Shown here: positions 7,786 through 15,968 of the stretch, piece by piece
How positions within the stretch are numbered: the first letter of the stretch is position 1
Layout: every line of letters begins with the position of its first letter
Assembly (NCBI GenBank): GCA_910584285.1
Contig: CAJTYK010000004.1
Location: 1 to 64,000 of the forward strand
Source: an uncultured Oscillospiraceae bacterium
GTDB taxonomy: Bacteria; Bacillota; Clostridia; Oscillospirales; Oscillospiraceae
Direction: 5' to 3'
Length of the DNA stretch: 64,000 nt
Program-made: the position numbers and the translations under genes
Notes under the pieces: model-generated
The model's database searches: none
Told to the model about the DNA's origin: nothing
What the model saw: only the letters and a program-made list of their open reading frames with translations

Positions 7786-8235
7786 ATGATGAAGGCTGTC
7801 TACCGGTGTTGTTGTGGGATTGACGTGCATAAGAAACTGATCGTGGCTTGCCTGAAAAAGGGCGGCAGGCAGGAGGTGCGGGAGTTTGGCACAATGACAG
7901 GCGAAATCAAGGAACTGACCAAATGGCTGAAGGAGGCCGGCTGTGAGATGGCGGCGATGGAGAGTACCGGGGTGTACTGGAAGCCGCTGTACAACCTGTT
8001 TGAGCTGATGGGGCTGGATGTGATGGTGGTGAACGCGGCGCATATGAAGGCGGTGCCCGGGCGGAAAACGGACATAAAGGACGCGGAATGGATTGTGGAG
8101 CTGCTGCAGCACGGTCTGCTGAAAGCCAGCTTCATCCCCAGCCGGGAACAGCGGGAACTTCGGGAACTGACGCGGTACCGCAAGAGCCTGACAGAGGAAT
8201 GCAGCCGGGAATTTCATTTGGATTCCTTTCATTGA
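7786..8235 (+). pseudogene. IS110-family transposase, truncated (N-terminal DEDD domain only)
   Basis: The ATG has an AAAAAGGAGC site. The 149-residue frame begins CGIDVHKKLIVACLKKGG and contains all four DEDD catalytic residues of the RuvC-like domain: D in GIDVHKK, E in AMESTGVYW, and the pair in KTDIKDAEW. After RKSLTEECSRE the frame changes to FHLDSFH and stops. The coiled-coil and the C-terminal Transposase_20 domain with its nucleophilic Ser (about 200 or more residues) are missing. The element should be unable to move by itself. Confidence 0.8.
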
Positions 8236-8536
8236 ATTTTTGTTGGCCACACACCGTACCCGTTTCTGTCCCAGAGCTTCGCTGGAACGTTCTCACCCTG
8301 TTGGTACGCTCGTTCTGAGTTGGAGGTCTTGGCGGCGCTTCTTCCAGGGAGTATGTTCTCCGATGGCGGGCATTCAGTTATCGAGGTGCGTGGAACTCAA
8401 AAAATTGAACGGGCTATTGACTTTCAATAAGAAATAGGCTATAGTCTATTTACTGACATTCGTTGGGAACACAATCCAGATGAGTTGTCAATAGCATTTT
8501 AGAAAAACACATTCTATTTTTGAGGAGGCGGCATCT
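8236..8536. other. Gene-free stretch between the IS110 remnant and the DUF6076-like gene
   Basis: No intact gene is seen. The first 180 bases carry a possible short coding scrap on the minus strand without a start. The last part contains the promoter of the next gene at 8417-8445 and a GAGGAGG ribosome site at about 8522-8528. Confidence 0.4.
8417..8445 (+). promoter_or_regulatory. Sigma-A-type promoter before the zinc-cluster protein gene
   Basis: TTGACT (8417-8422), 17-base spacer, TATAGT (8440-8445). The leader to the ATG at 8537 is about 85 bases. Confidence 0.6.
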
Positions 8537-9289
8537 ATGGCATTTCCCCCGCTGACTTTTCCGCTGACGGTGGACTTCGGAAACACAAAATACTGGATCG
8601 GGGATCATGAACCGTTTCGGTTCGGAGAGGCGGTGACGGCGTTTTTCACCGGAGAGGAGTTTGCGGAACCGGGGGAGGACAGGGAAAACCTGATGCGGGA
8701 TCTGGAACTGTACTTGAAGGTGTTCGGAAACTACCTTCAGCCCTATATTGAGCTTGGGGAGATCACGGACGAGATGTCGAAACAACTGAGTGCAAGCTCG
8801 GCAACGTGTACGGTGAACTATGACTACCATATCCGCCCAGGCTCTGCCGTCCTGGTAGAGCGTTACACCTTTCCTGCCCTGCGGGACTTTCTTTACGTGG
8901 ATTTGGGGAAAGCCATTATGCACGGTAACGGGCCGCGGCAGTGCCGCCTGTGCGGGCAGTGGTTTTTCCATGAGCAGGGCGGGCGGTCGCTGTACTGTGA
9001 GCGTGTCGCGCCCGGAGAGACGGAGCGGACTTGCCGGCTGATGGGGGCGCGGGCGGTCTTTGAGAAGAAGATCCAGGACGAGGACACCTGGAAGCTGTAC
9101 AAGCGGGCCTACAAAAAATATTACGCCCGGTTCATGAAGGGAAACATGAGCCGGGAGGAGTTCAAGGACTGGGCGGAGCAGGCGGCGGCGGAGCGGGATG
9201 ATGCGATTCAGAAGCTGGAGGCCGCGTCAGAGGAGACGGCGCGCGTGAAAATTATCAGCCATCTGAAGGAGAAGCTGAATGACCGTTGA
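8537..9289 (+). CDS. DUF6076-like protein with a Cys zinc cluster
   Basis: A 250-residue protein with no signal peptide or membrane segment. In the middle, CRLCGQWFFHEQGGRSLYC followed by a Cys ten residues later resembles the treble-clef-like zinc cluster of DUF6076/CGNR-type proteins. The last 80 residues are highly charged helices, likely a coiled coil. It starts after a GAGGAGG site and lies 88 bases upstream of a WYL protein, an arrangement common in accessory regions of clostridia. A nucleic-acid-binding or regulatory role is plausible but unproven; the DUF assignment is from memory of the motif. Confidence 0.6.
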   Translation: MAFPPLTFPLTVDFGNTKYWIGDHEPFRFGEAVTAFFTGEEFAEPGEDRENLMRDLELYLKVFGNYLQPYIELGEITDEMSKQLSASSATCTVNYDYHIRPGSAVLVERYTFPALRDFLYVDLGKAIMHGNGPRQCRLCGQWFFHEQGGRSLYCERVAPGETERTCRLMGARAVFEKKIQDEDTWKLYKRAYKKYYARFMKGNMSREEFKDWAEQAAAERDDAIQKLEAASEETARVKIISHLKEKLNDR

Positions 9290-9377
9290 GAAGGCTTTTG
9301 GTTGTGGCGGCGTTCTCTTTGTAGACAGTGGTGCAAACGATCCGCCAAAATTTGAATCAAAAAGGGGATAGCTTACT

Positions 9378-10514
9378 ATGGCGAAATCCAGAGGCGGGCC
9401 GTCTCAATTTGAGCGGGCGTATCGGATTCTGGAGTATCTGCGGTGGAATTCCGACCGGGAACACCCGGTCACCCAGGCGGATATGAGGAGAAGCGGCGAG
9501 CTGAAGGATTATATGGGCGGAAAAGATACCTCCCACAACCTGATCCTCAGCATGGTGGTGGCAATGAACTTTGACGAACACTCCCTGCGGCCCCGCAGGG
9601 AGTGGAAGCTGAGCTTCAAAGAGTTTGAGGCGCAGTATGGCGAGGAGCTCCAAGAGGACGATGACAGCGAAGCCCCGGAGCTGAACGAGCTGCGGATTCG
9701 CGGGCTCTATTATCAGCACAGCTTTACCTATGAGGAGGTCAACCGGCTCATTGAGGCGGTACAGCTCTCCGGCACACTGAGCACAGGGGAGACAAAGACC
9801 TTGACGGAAAAGCTGGAGCGCTGCCTCACCACAAAGTTTTACCCCAAAGGACCCAAGCAGGTCTGCACGGTGCTGACCCCCAGGCTCACGCCCCCGGAGC
9901 GGTTGCGGGAGAACCTGCTGACCATCCAGCGGGCCATTGAAGGCCGCCAGAAGATCAGCTTTTTCTTCAATGCCTACCGCCGGGACAAGCAGCTTCACCG
10001 ATTGCGGGAGAGCCGGGATGTGCTCAGCCCCTACTATGTGGCGGCCAGCGGCGGCCGGTACTACCTGTTGGCCTGCGGAGAGGGCAAAAATGCCATGTCC
10101 ATCTGGCGGATCGACCTGATGACCGAGTTGGAGGTCACAGGGGAACGGGCAGTGGAGAAACGGCTCGTCAGGGGCCTGCCCCTGCGGTGGACGGAGGAGT
10201 TCCACCTGTCCCACCTGAACATGGCCTATGATGAACCAGTGTCCATCCTGTTACGGATCGCCCGGGATGAGAGGGGCGGCCCGGTCAATTACACCTTCCT
10301 GCACGACTGGTTTGGGGACAGCTTTCGCATTGTAAAGACGGAGGATGATTGCGACCTGGTGCGTGTGAGCTGTAGCCCCTTCGCCATGGTGAACTGGGCA
10401 TTGCAGTACAGCGACCGGGTGGAGGTGCTGGAACCGGCCCGGGTGCGGGAGGAGGTCGTCCGGAAGATAGGGGCGCTGGCCCGGAAGTACGGGGCCGGCG
10501 GAGAAAAATTATAA
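9378..10514 (+). CDS. WYL-domain transcriptional regulator
   Basis: A 378-residue protein. The first 80 residues contain a winged-HTH-like segment (FERAYRILEYLRWNSDREHP), and residues about 190-260 form a WYL domain (IEGRQKISFFF, then LSPYYVAASGGRYYLLACGE). The family Trp-Tyr-Leu triplet is replaced by RYYL. The C-terminus has the usual WCX extension. WYL regulators sense nucleic-acid or nucleotide ligands and often control defence genes. It follows the zinc-cluster gene with a modest AAAGGGG ribosome site. It may control the cassette downstream; no operator was identified. Confidence 0.8.
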   Translation: MAKSRGGPSQFERAYRILEYLRWNSDREHPVTQADMRRSGELKDYMGGKDTSHNLILSMVVAMNFDEHSLRPRREWKLSFKEFEAQYGEELQEDDDSEAPELNELRIRGLYYQHSFTYEEVNRLIEAVQLSGTLSTGETKTLTEKLERCLTTKFYPKGPKQVCTVLTPRLTPPERLRENLLTIQRAIEGRQKISFFFNAYRRDKQLHRLRESRDVLSPYYVAASGGRYYLLACGEGKNAMSIWRIDLMTELEVTGERAVEKRLVRGLPLRWTEEFHLSHLNMAYDEPVSILLRIARDERGGPVNYTFLHDWFGDSFRIVKTEDDCDLVRVSCSPFAMVNWALQYSDRVEVLEPARVREEVVRKIGALARKYGAGGEKL

Positions 10515-10642
10515 TGTTTTTTCACGCCTCGCCGGTTGGTTGGAAAAACCCGACTATCCGTCTGTTATAATAACGAATTGTGAACCTTGAAAAGTGGATA
10601 CGGCGGCAGAGACAGCACAGGCGGACAAAGGAGGAATGCCAA

Positions 10643-11242
10643 ATGGTACACAGCGGCACACGGCGGGAGCGGGTTCAGGCCATCTATGGGATGCTGAATG
10701 ACATCCTGTGGCAGACGGAGAGTTCGGAGCATTACAACTATGTCCCGGGCACAAAGGAGGACGGCTGGGAACACTTCGAAGGGGAGTTGTCCAAGGTGGA
10801 GGCCGCGGTCCAGCGGGAGTTCCTGGGGGAGACGGATCTGCGGCAGAGGCTGGATCGGATCGTGAAGGAGGTGCGGTACTTCGTCAAGAACTTCGAGGTG
10901 CCCGGCGTCAGCGACCGCTGGTTGGAAATCGACCCGGCGCTGAAGTATTTTGATGGGGTGTTTGATGTGCTGGAAAACGAACCCGAGGCGTACCTCCAGA
11001 TCGAGCGGTGGGCAGAGGGGGCCGCCCCCGGGCAGATCGTCCCGCACTTCTCCTTCCAGCCCACGGCCCGGGATGTCCTGGAGCGCAAGGCCTACTTTGA
11101 GGCGGTGCGGGCGGAAAACAAGGCGCTGAACAACCGCTTCTCGGAGGATCGGATCTTCCAGAACGAGGTGGTTCGGGCACTGGAGCTGGTGATGGTTCAC
11201 GACTTCCCGGAGCTGTTCGGCCCCGAGGCGAAGGGCAACTGA
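10643..11242 (+). CDS. Hypothetical soluble protein
   Basis: I do not recognise this 199-residue protein. ATG 10643 is chosen because AAAGGAGG sits 9 bases upstream; the longer GTG start at 10580 has no ribosome site. The sequence is acidic and mostly helical, with conserved-looking aromatic pairs (SEHYNYVPGTKEDGWEHFE, PGVSDRWLEIDP) and no membrane segment or signal peptide. A TATAAT at 10566-10571 suggests its own promoter. It lies between the WYL regulator and the phosphatase/kinase operon, so membership of the same functional island is likely. Confidence 0.6.
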   Translation: MVHSGTRRERVQAIYGMLNDILWQTESSEHYNYVPGTKEDGWEHFEGELSKVEAAVQREFLGETDLRQRLDRIVKEVRYFVKNFEVPGVSDRWLEIDPALKYFDGVFDVLENEPEAYLQIERWAEGAAPGQIVPHFSFQPTARDVLERKAYFEAVRAENKALNNRFSEDRIFQNEVVRALELVMVHDFPELFGPEAKGN

Positions 11243-11252
11243 AAGGAAAGAC

Positions 11253-11290
11253 GGGCGGCGCACCCGGTCTGCGGGCCGGGCGCACCGCCC
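11253..11290 (+). terminator. GC-rich hairpin after the 199-residue gene
   Basis: GGGCGG..CCCGG and CCGGG..CCGCCC form a bulged stem. There is no clear T-tract, so termination may be weak. Confidence 0.4.
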
Positions 11291-11298
11291 CAAGCTCC

Positions 11299-11327
11299 TT
11301 GCCGATTGGGCACCGTTGTGGTATAGT
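11299..11327 (+). promoter_or_regulatory. Sigma-A-type promoter of the unassigned operon
   Basis: TTGCCG (11299-11304), 17 bases, TATAGT (11322-11327), followed 35 bases later by the ATG at 11363. It marks a separate transcription unit starting here. Confidence 0.55.
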
Positions 11328-11362
11328 GGGGTAAAGTCGGTAAAGAATGGAGGATAGATACA

Positions 11363-12430
11363 ATGGACGAGGAATTGACGAAAAAGATCGAATGGGTCAA
11401 AAAGGAACTCGGGGATAGGACGGTACGGAAGCTGGCAGAGTTTGATGTGAAGGACGGGGAAGATGGCGAGCCCTATTATAAGACCTACCTGAAGAAAACC
11501 AGGGAGAATATCAGGGAAAATATGAGGGCTCTGTTCCAAGAAACAGAGTGGGGCGCCCTGACGCCCTGGCAGAAGATGTGCTGTTACAAAATTTCAGGGA
11601 GCAACGGAGTGGACTGCGATGCGGCCCTGCGCAGTACTGTGATTTACAAGCTGGCATTTGGGGGCGGCGAAATTGTGCCGAAAAAGAAAATCTATCTTTT
11701 AAAACACAATGGGTTTATATTGCGCGGGGACACCATGAACTCCTATGCCACGACGGTGCGGAAATATCTCAGGAGCTATGATCATGAGAAAAAAAGAGTT
11801 GAAGCGTTTCTGAATAAAAGGGAAAAAGATGCTTGGGAGGTTCATAATTGTTCCAAAAAGAACTGGGAAATATGTGTTTTAGAACATTATGACTATTTCG
11901 AAGGTATTCTCCTCGAGGAAGCCCGGACGTTTTTCAAGCTGTATCACACGGTTGGGAATTTTATCCCCTGGCCAGATGGGTGCAATGTTCCCAGGGGAAG
12001 CGGGCCGGTAAAGGACTATTGGGACTTGACCTTAAAATGTATCCATCAATGGTATCAGGACAATAAGAATTTAACGATGCCCTCAAATGATGCTCTTTTG
12101 CACCTGTTTGGTTCGCAAATGGTTATTTTCCACGACTGGCTTGCCTCCTACGGACAGGGTATGGACGGCTGGGACAACTTTGTGAAACGGAACTTCCTCC
12201 AGGACTTCGTCGAAAACGGTAAACCCAGAGAGCTGTGGGGCGGCCATTTTGACACATGGGAGAAGGGCGGATTTACCAGAACGGCGGCGATGCCAACGGG
12301 ACCCCAATTTAAGGACTTCTTTGCCAACGCCTCCAAGTGGATAGCGGCACGAGGTGAGCGCATTGCCTTGGCGGTAAAGGAGGCGCTGGCCGCCGAAAAA
12401 TCGGCGGCGGCGAGGGAGGCCCGCCCTTGA
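11363..12430 (+). CDS. Protein of unknown family, first gene of the phosphatase/kinase operon
   Basis: A 355-residue soluble protein with an AATGGAGG site before the ATG. I do not recognise the family. The N-terminal third is charged and helical; the centre has KKKIYLLKHNGFILRGDTMN, and the most distinctive block is YHTVGNFIPWPDGCNVPRG followed by KDYWDLTLKCIHQW. The C-terminus is a charged helix. GC drops in the middle of the gene. Its last bases overlap the TTG start of the next frame (12427), so the genes downstream are translationally linked to it. No catalytic motif could be assigned. Confidence 0.65.
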   Translation: MDEELTKKIEWVKKELGDRTVRKLAEFDVKDGEDGEPYYKTYLKKTRENIRENMRALFQETEWGALTPWQKMCCYKISGSNGVDCDAALRSTVIYKLAFGGGEIVPKKKIYLLKHNGFILRGDTMNSYATTVRKYLRSYDHEKKRVEAFLNKREKDAWEVHNCSKKNWEICVLEHYDYFEGILLEEARTFFKLYHTVGNFIPWPDGCNVPRGSGPVKDYWDLTLKCIHQWYQDNKNLTMPSNDALLHLFGSQMVIFHDWLASYGQGMDGWDNFVKRNFLQDFVENGKPRELWGGHFDTWEKGGFTRTAAMPTGPQFKDFFANASKWIAARGERIALAVKEALAAEKSAAAREARP

Positions 12431-12573
12431 CCTACGTGATGAGCGATATCCACGGCTGTTTTCGAGAATACTGTGAGATGCTGGGGAAGCTCGCCTTCTC
12501 CGACTCGGACACACCTTACATTGTCGGTGACGTGGTAGACCGGGGGCCGCAGGGACAGGAGGGAGTGGAAGGG
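12427..12573 (+). pseudogene. Leftover N-terminus of a PPP-type phosphatase, fused in frame to the next gene
   Basis: Forty-nine codons encode TYVMSDIHGCFREYCEMLGK and then YIVGDVVDRGPQGQEG, which are the first two metal-binding motifs (DxH and GDxxDRG) of a PP2A/bis(5'-nucleosyl)-tetraphosphatase-like enzyme. The rest of that enzyme is absent, and the frame continues without a stop into a second, complete phosphatase that begins again with SDIHG. It looks like the stub of a tandem paralogue after a deletion. The TTG start overlaps the upstream stop region. Confidence 0.6.
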
Positions 12574-13419
12574 GTGACCTATTTCACAATCAGCGATATT
12601 CACGGTTATCTGGATGCGCTGCAAACGGCGCTTGAACCTATTGATCTGTCGGAAGACAGCCGGCTGATCCTGCTGGGCGACTACATCGACTACGGCCCGG
12701 ACAGCGGCGGAGTGCTGCGGTATATCCGGGATTTGCAGCGCAGATACGGCCCGGAGCGGGTGATCGCCCTGCGGGGCAACCACGAGGACGCCTTCTTGGA
12801 GTGGCTGGATACCTACGGTGGTTCGGAAGCAGGCCAGCCTGACGAGTACGGCCTGGTGCCGTGGAGCGACTGGCTGGATCACGACCCGGGGTTTGGCACC
12901 TTCCGCACCCTGATCGCGCCGGAACAGTGGGCATTTTTTCAAAAGATTCTGCCCACCCTGTCGGAGGATTCCAGGAATATGGAGGCGGCCAGAATGGTGA
13001 TGGCGGCGGACCCGGAGTTGGCGGAATGGCTGCGAGGACTGCCCTATTTTTACGAGACGGAGGGCCAGATCTTCGTCCACGCTGGGATCGACGAGGAGAG
13101 CGGGGACTGGTGGCCCTGGGTCACGCCGGAGTATACCTTCACCGGCCAGTTCCCGCCGGAAACCGGCCAGTTCTATAAGGATATCATTGCGGGCCATGTG
13201 GGCACGTCTGGGCTGGCGGGCGATCCGGCGTATCACGGCGTGTTCTGGGATGGCCAAAGCCACTACTATATTGATGGGAGCGTCCAGCGGAGTGGGCGGT
13301 TGAACCTCCTGGCCTGGGAGGAGGAGCGGGGCTACCATCAGTGGGACAATGGCTGGAAGGCCGTGGCGGCGAGCGGGCCCCGCCGGAGCCGGGGGGACGA
13401 GGGAGGAGAGGAAGCATGA
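12574..13419 (+). CDS. Calcineurin-like metallophosphatase (PPP-type)
   Basis: A 281-residue enzyme if started at GTG 12574, which has AGGAGGG 10 bases upstream; alternatively the frame runs from TTG 12427 as a 330-residue fusion. It has the full set of dinuclear metal ligands: SDIHG (residues 7-11), GDYIDYG (37-43), GNHED (about 70), FVHAG and a late GHVG. PPP-type bacterial enzymes cleave phosphoproteins or dinucleoside polyphosphates. The stop overlaps the next ATG (ATGA), so it is coupled to the second phosphoesterase. The substrate is unknown. Confidence 0.8.
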   Translation: MTYFTISDIHGYLDALQTALEPIDLSEDSRLILLGDYIDYGPDSGGVLRYIRDLQRRYGPERVIALRGNHEDAFLEWLDTYGGSEAGQPDEYGLVPWSDWLDHDPGFGTFRTLIAPEQWAFFQKILPTLSEDSRNMEAARMVMAADPELAEWLRGLPYFYETEGQIFVHAGIDEESGDWWPWVTPEYTFTGQFPPETGQFYKDIIAGHVGTSGLAGDPAYHGVFWDGQSHYYIDGSVQRSGRLNLLAWEEERGYHQWDNGWKAVAASGPRRSRGDEGGEEA

Positions 13420-14123
13420 TTGTTTTAACGGGGGATACCCACCGGGAGTTCGAGCGGATTTTCGAGTTTTGCGAGGAATATGACCTCACCCGGGACGACG
13501 CGCTGGTGATCCTGGGGGACGCGGGGATCAACTACTGCCTGGACGAGTCGGACGAGGCGCTGAAGTGGGAGTTGTCCCAGCTGGATGTGACCCTGTTGTG
13601 CGTCCACGGGAACCATGAGGAGCGGCCCTCCGAAATTCCCTCCTACGAGGAGGTGGAGTGGAACGGCGGGCTGGTGTACGTCGAGCCGGAGTACCCCAAT
13701 CTGCTGTTCGCCAAGGATGGGGAGATCTACAGCCTGGGGTGCCGGACGGCCATGGCCATCGGCGGGGCGTACAGCATCGACAAATACTACCGGCTGGCCA
13801 ACCGGCTGCCCTGGTTCGAGAGCGAGCAGCCAGACGAGACCATCAAGGCCTTTGTGGAGGCCCAGCTGGACAGGGCTGGCTGGCAAATGGACTACATCTT
13901 TTCCCACGCCGCGCCCCTCCAGTGGGAGCCCCGGCACGCCTTTATCCCCGGCCTCAGCCAGTCCCAGGTGGACAAGTCCACCGAACGGTGGCTGGACGAG
14001 ATTTTGCGCCGGATGCTGCGCTGCGACGGCTGGTTCTGCGGCCACTACCACATTGACGACCAGATGGGGCCGGTGCGCATCCTGTTTAACGACTTCCTGG
14101 AACTGGACACCGAGGAAGGCTGA
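13416..14123 (+). CDS. Metallophosphoesterase of a second type
   Basis: A 235-residue calcineurin-fold protein with motifs GDTH (D7, H9), LVILGDAGINY, VHGNHEE, SHAAP and CGHYH. Motif II reads GDAGI rather than GDxxD, which is a variation from the textbook metal site. ATG 13416 overlaps the preceding TGA and has GGGAGGAGAGG before it, so translation is coupled. Having two different phosphoesterases side by side in an operon that also carries a P-loop kinase-like protein suggests a phosphate-transfer or end-healing chemistry on one substrate (inference). Confidence 0.8.
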   Translation: MIVLTGDTHREFERIFEFCEEYDLTRDDALVILGDAGINYCLDESDEALKWELSQLDVTLLCVHGNHEERPSEIPSYEEVEWNGGLVYVEPEYPNLLFAKDGEIYSLGCRTAMAIGGAYSIDKYYRLANRLPWFESEQPDETIKAFVEAQLDRAGWQMDYIFSHAAPLQWEPRHAFIPGLSQSQVDKSTERWLDEILRRMLRCDGWFCGHYHIDDQMGPVRILFNDFLELDTEEG

Positions 14124-14156
14124 CCGCTGTTTTAAGGATATCGGAGGGATTTCCTT

Positions 14157-14411
14157 ATGCACAAGGCGGTTACATTTGGAGAGATCAGGGCCATTGTTTC
14201 GCGCATCGACCGGGTTTCCATCTGTATGCGCGAAACAATGGCCTATGAAAATTTCAGATTTATCAGCGAGGTGCCCCACAGCTATGACGGGAAGTACCTC
14301 TATGGGTTTGGCCTGATTGAAAGTGAATTTGAGGGAGAGGACGGCTGGGGGCATCTGCCCTGCCTGGAGATCATGCTGTCGGAGGAGCCGAAGGAAGGAA
14401 AAGAACCATGA
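14157..14411 (+). CDS. Small hypothetical protein (84 aa)
   Basis: An acidic 84-residue protein with TCGGAGGG eight bases before the ATG. It has no signal peptide or membrane segment. The middle (YENFRFISEVPHSYDGKYLY) looks like a beta-rich domain. Its TGA overlaps the ATG of the next gene (ATGA), so it is made together with the P-loop protein and may be its partner or adaptor. The family is not recognised. Confidence 0.6.
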   Translation: MHKAVTFGEIRAIVSRIDRVSICMRETMAYENFRFISEVPHSYDGKYLYGFGLIESEFEGEDGWGHLPCLEIMLSEEPKEGKEP

Positions 14412-15223
14412 TTATCGCAGCCTATGCCGGTACTGGCAAGAGTACATTTGCACAGCGGGTGGAGGGAGCGGTGGATCTGCCCATTATGCCATACAAATGG
14501 ATTCTTCCGCCGACGGAGAAAAGCAACGCGGAGTTGGAGGCGGAAAAGGGCGCTCGGCACCATTTGCACAGCCCGCTGTTCCCCGATAACTACGTCGCGG
14601 AAGTCCTGAGGGCAGAGCGGGAGTCCCGCTTTGTGCTGATCCCCACCGACTTTGGAGTGATCCGCTGTCTGCGGGAGGAGTACGGGAGGAAAGTGTTCCT
14701 CTGCTATCCGGGCGGGAACTGCCGGGAGGAGTACCGGGCGCGTTTCCTGGCCCGGGGCAATTCAGAAGCCTTCCTGGAGTTGTTTATGGACGGGTGGGAC
14801 TACTTTTTGGAACCTGTGAGGAACTATGAGCAGGGAATCCATATCGTTATGGAACCGGGTATGTACCTAACGGATCTGCTCCGGCGGTTTGAGAAGGAGC
14901 GGCAGGCTGATCCGATGGGAGTTGTGGAGGATGAGACGATCCGGGCCATAGAGAAAAGATTGGCGGACAGGAAAAAGGATTTTGCGCTCTACCTATCTGG
15001 GGACGATGGGTATTGTTTGTACCCAATCCGGGATTTGGACGCGCCGGAGGAAAGGAAGTTCCTGGATCAGATTTGGCAAATGATCTTTGAGAATGCTATC
15101 GATCTTACCGTGTTTATTGCATCGAAGGATTTTCTTAAGACAGGATCTTTGAAGGTGTTCTCAACGGAGAACCAGGAGACAGTGACGGCGTTTGTGAAAA
15201 GGCACGTGGGCGGGTGTCCCTGA
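14408..15223 (+). CDS. P-loop nucleotide kinase-like protein
   Basis: A 271-residue soluble protein that begins MIIAAYAGTGKSTFAQRVEG, a Walker A loop in which the first Gly is Ala (AYAGTGKST). The block RFVLIPTDFGVIRCLREEYG and then VFLCYPGG looks like the central strands of an adenylate-kinase/PNK-type fold, and RARFLARGNSEAF could be the lid. The C-terminal 100 residues are unlike known kinases. It is the last gene of the operon that begins at 11363. Nucleoside, nucleotide or RNA-end phosphorylation are all possible; sequence alone does not decide. Confidence 0.65.
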   Translation: MIIAAYAGTGKSTFAQRVEGAVDLPIMPYKWILPPTEKSNAELEAEKGARHHLHSPLFPDNYVAEVLRAERESRFVLIPTDFGVIRCLREEYGRKVFLCYPGGNCREEYRARFLARGNSEAFLELFMDGWDYFLEPVRNYEQGIHIVMEPGMYLTDLLRRFEKERQADPMGVVEDETIRAIEKRLADRKKDFALYLSGDDGYCLYPIRDLDAPEERKFLDQIWQMIFENAIDLTVFIASKDFLKTGSLKVFSTENQETVTAFVKRHVGGCP

Positions 15224-15238
15224 CTTTAAAACCTGTAT

Positions 15239-15900
15239 TCATAAGCGCTTGATGAGTGTATGGAAATGAGAAATTTTAACCATTGCCTCAGCAGAGGAAA
15301 CGGAGATCTCATAATCTTTGCTGAGGCGTCTGGAATGATTGAGCCAAGAGAGGGTGCGTTCTACCACCCATCGCCAAGGGAGCTTTTCCCATTGGTGGGG
15401 CTTGATTTTCTCTGAAATATCAACGTCAAGATCAAACTGCTCCTTCAAATCAGAGACAAAAGTACCCCGATATCCAGCGTCCGCACAGAACTTCTGAATA
15501 GACGGATACCGCTCATACGCTCGTCTGGCGGTAGATATTCCACCTTTTGTATCATGAATATTGGCGGCATGAACCACAACAGACAACAAGCAGCCACGGC
15601 GCAGACAAGCCTGGGAAAAAGCTGGTGGGGCAGAAGCGACGGTTGAACCGGAAGCAAAACTCATCAAAGTAGCTTTGCAGATGCTTTTTGCCCAGGCCGT
15701 GGTAGGTTCTTTGGAGAAAACCTTCAAATTGGAGATCGGGGTGTGTACCCAGCGCAAAGCGCCGCTGCTGGAACTCCTTGAAGCACATCCCTTTTTGCTG
15801 GCGCATCTTCCCCGCCACCCTTCTTTGGTGCGGCTATGCTATCATTTTTGCCGTCCCATTATCCACCACGATCTCTTGGGACTTGTTGACTTATCACGAT
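15239..15900 (-). pseudogene. IS5-type transposase, degraded
   Basis: The minus-strand frame from 15757 to 15239 carries the end of a DDE transposase of the IS5 group: VVVHAANIHDT, then FCADAGYRGTF with a catalytic-region Asp, and WVVERTLSWLNHSRRLSKDY plus E, which matches the C-terminal YREK-type block. Between about 15580 and 15900 recognisable sequence is spread over other frames with stops, so the N-terminal half is frameshifted and incomplete. No terminal inverted repeats could be set. Together with the IS110 remnant it brackets the 8.5-15.2 kb cassette. Confidence 0.7.
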
Positions 15901-15929
15901 AACCACGTTTCCCTTTGTTCGTTTGATAA

Positions 15930-15963
15930 AATGAAAGACCAGAGGGCTCACCCTCCGGTCTTT
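15930..15963 (-). terminator. Terminator after the Uma2 gene
   Basis: On the minus strand GACCGGAGGG and CCCTCTGGTC form a stem with a 4-base loop, followed by TTTCATTTT. It ends the hicAB-uma2 transcript. Confidence 0.7.
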
Positions 15964-15968
15964 ATTGG

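Noticed and set aside
7508..7894. 128-aa minus-strand frame across the IS110 left flank
   Set aside because: It runs antisense into the transposase, lacks a ribosome site and has no recognisable domain.
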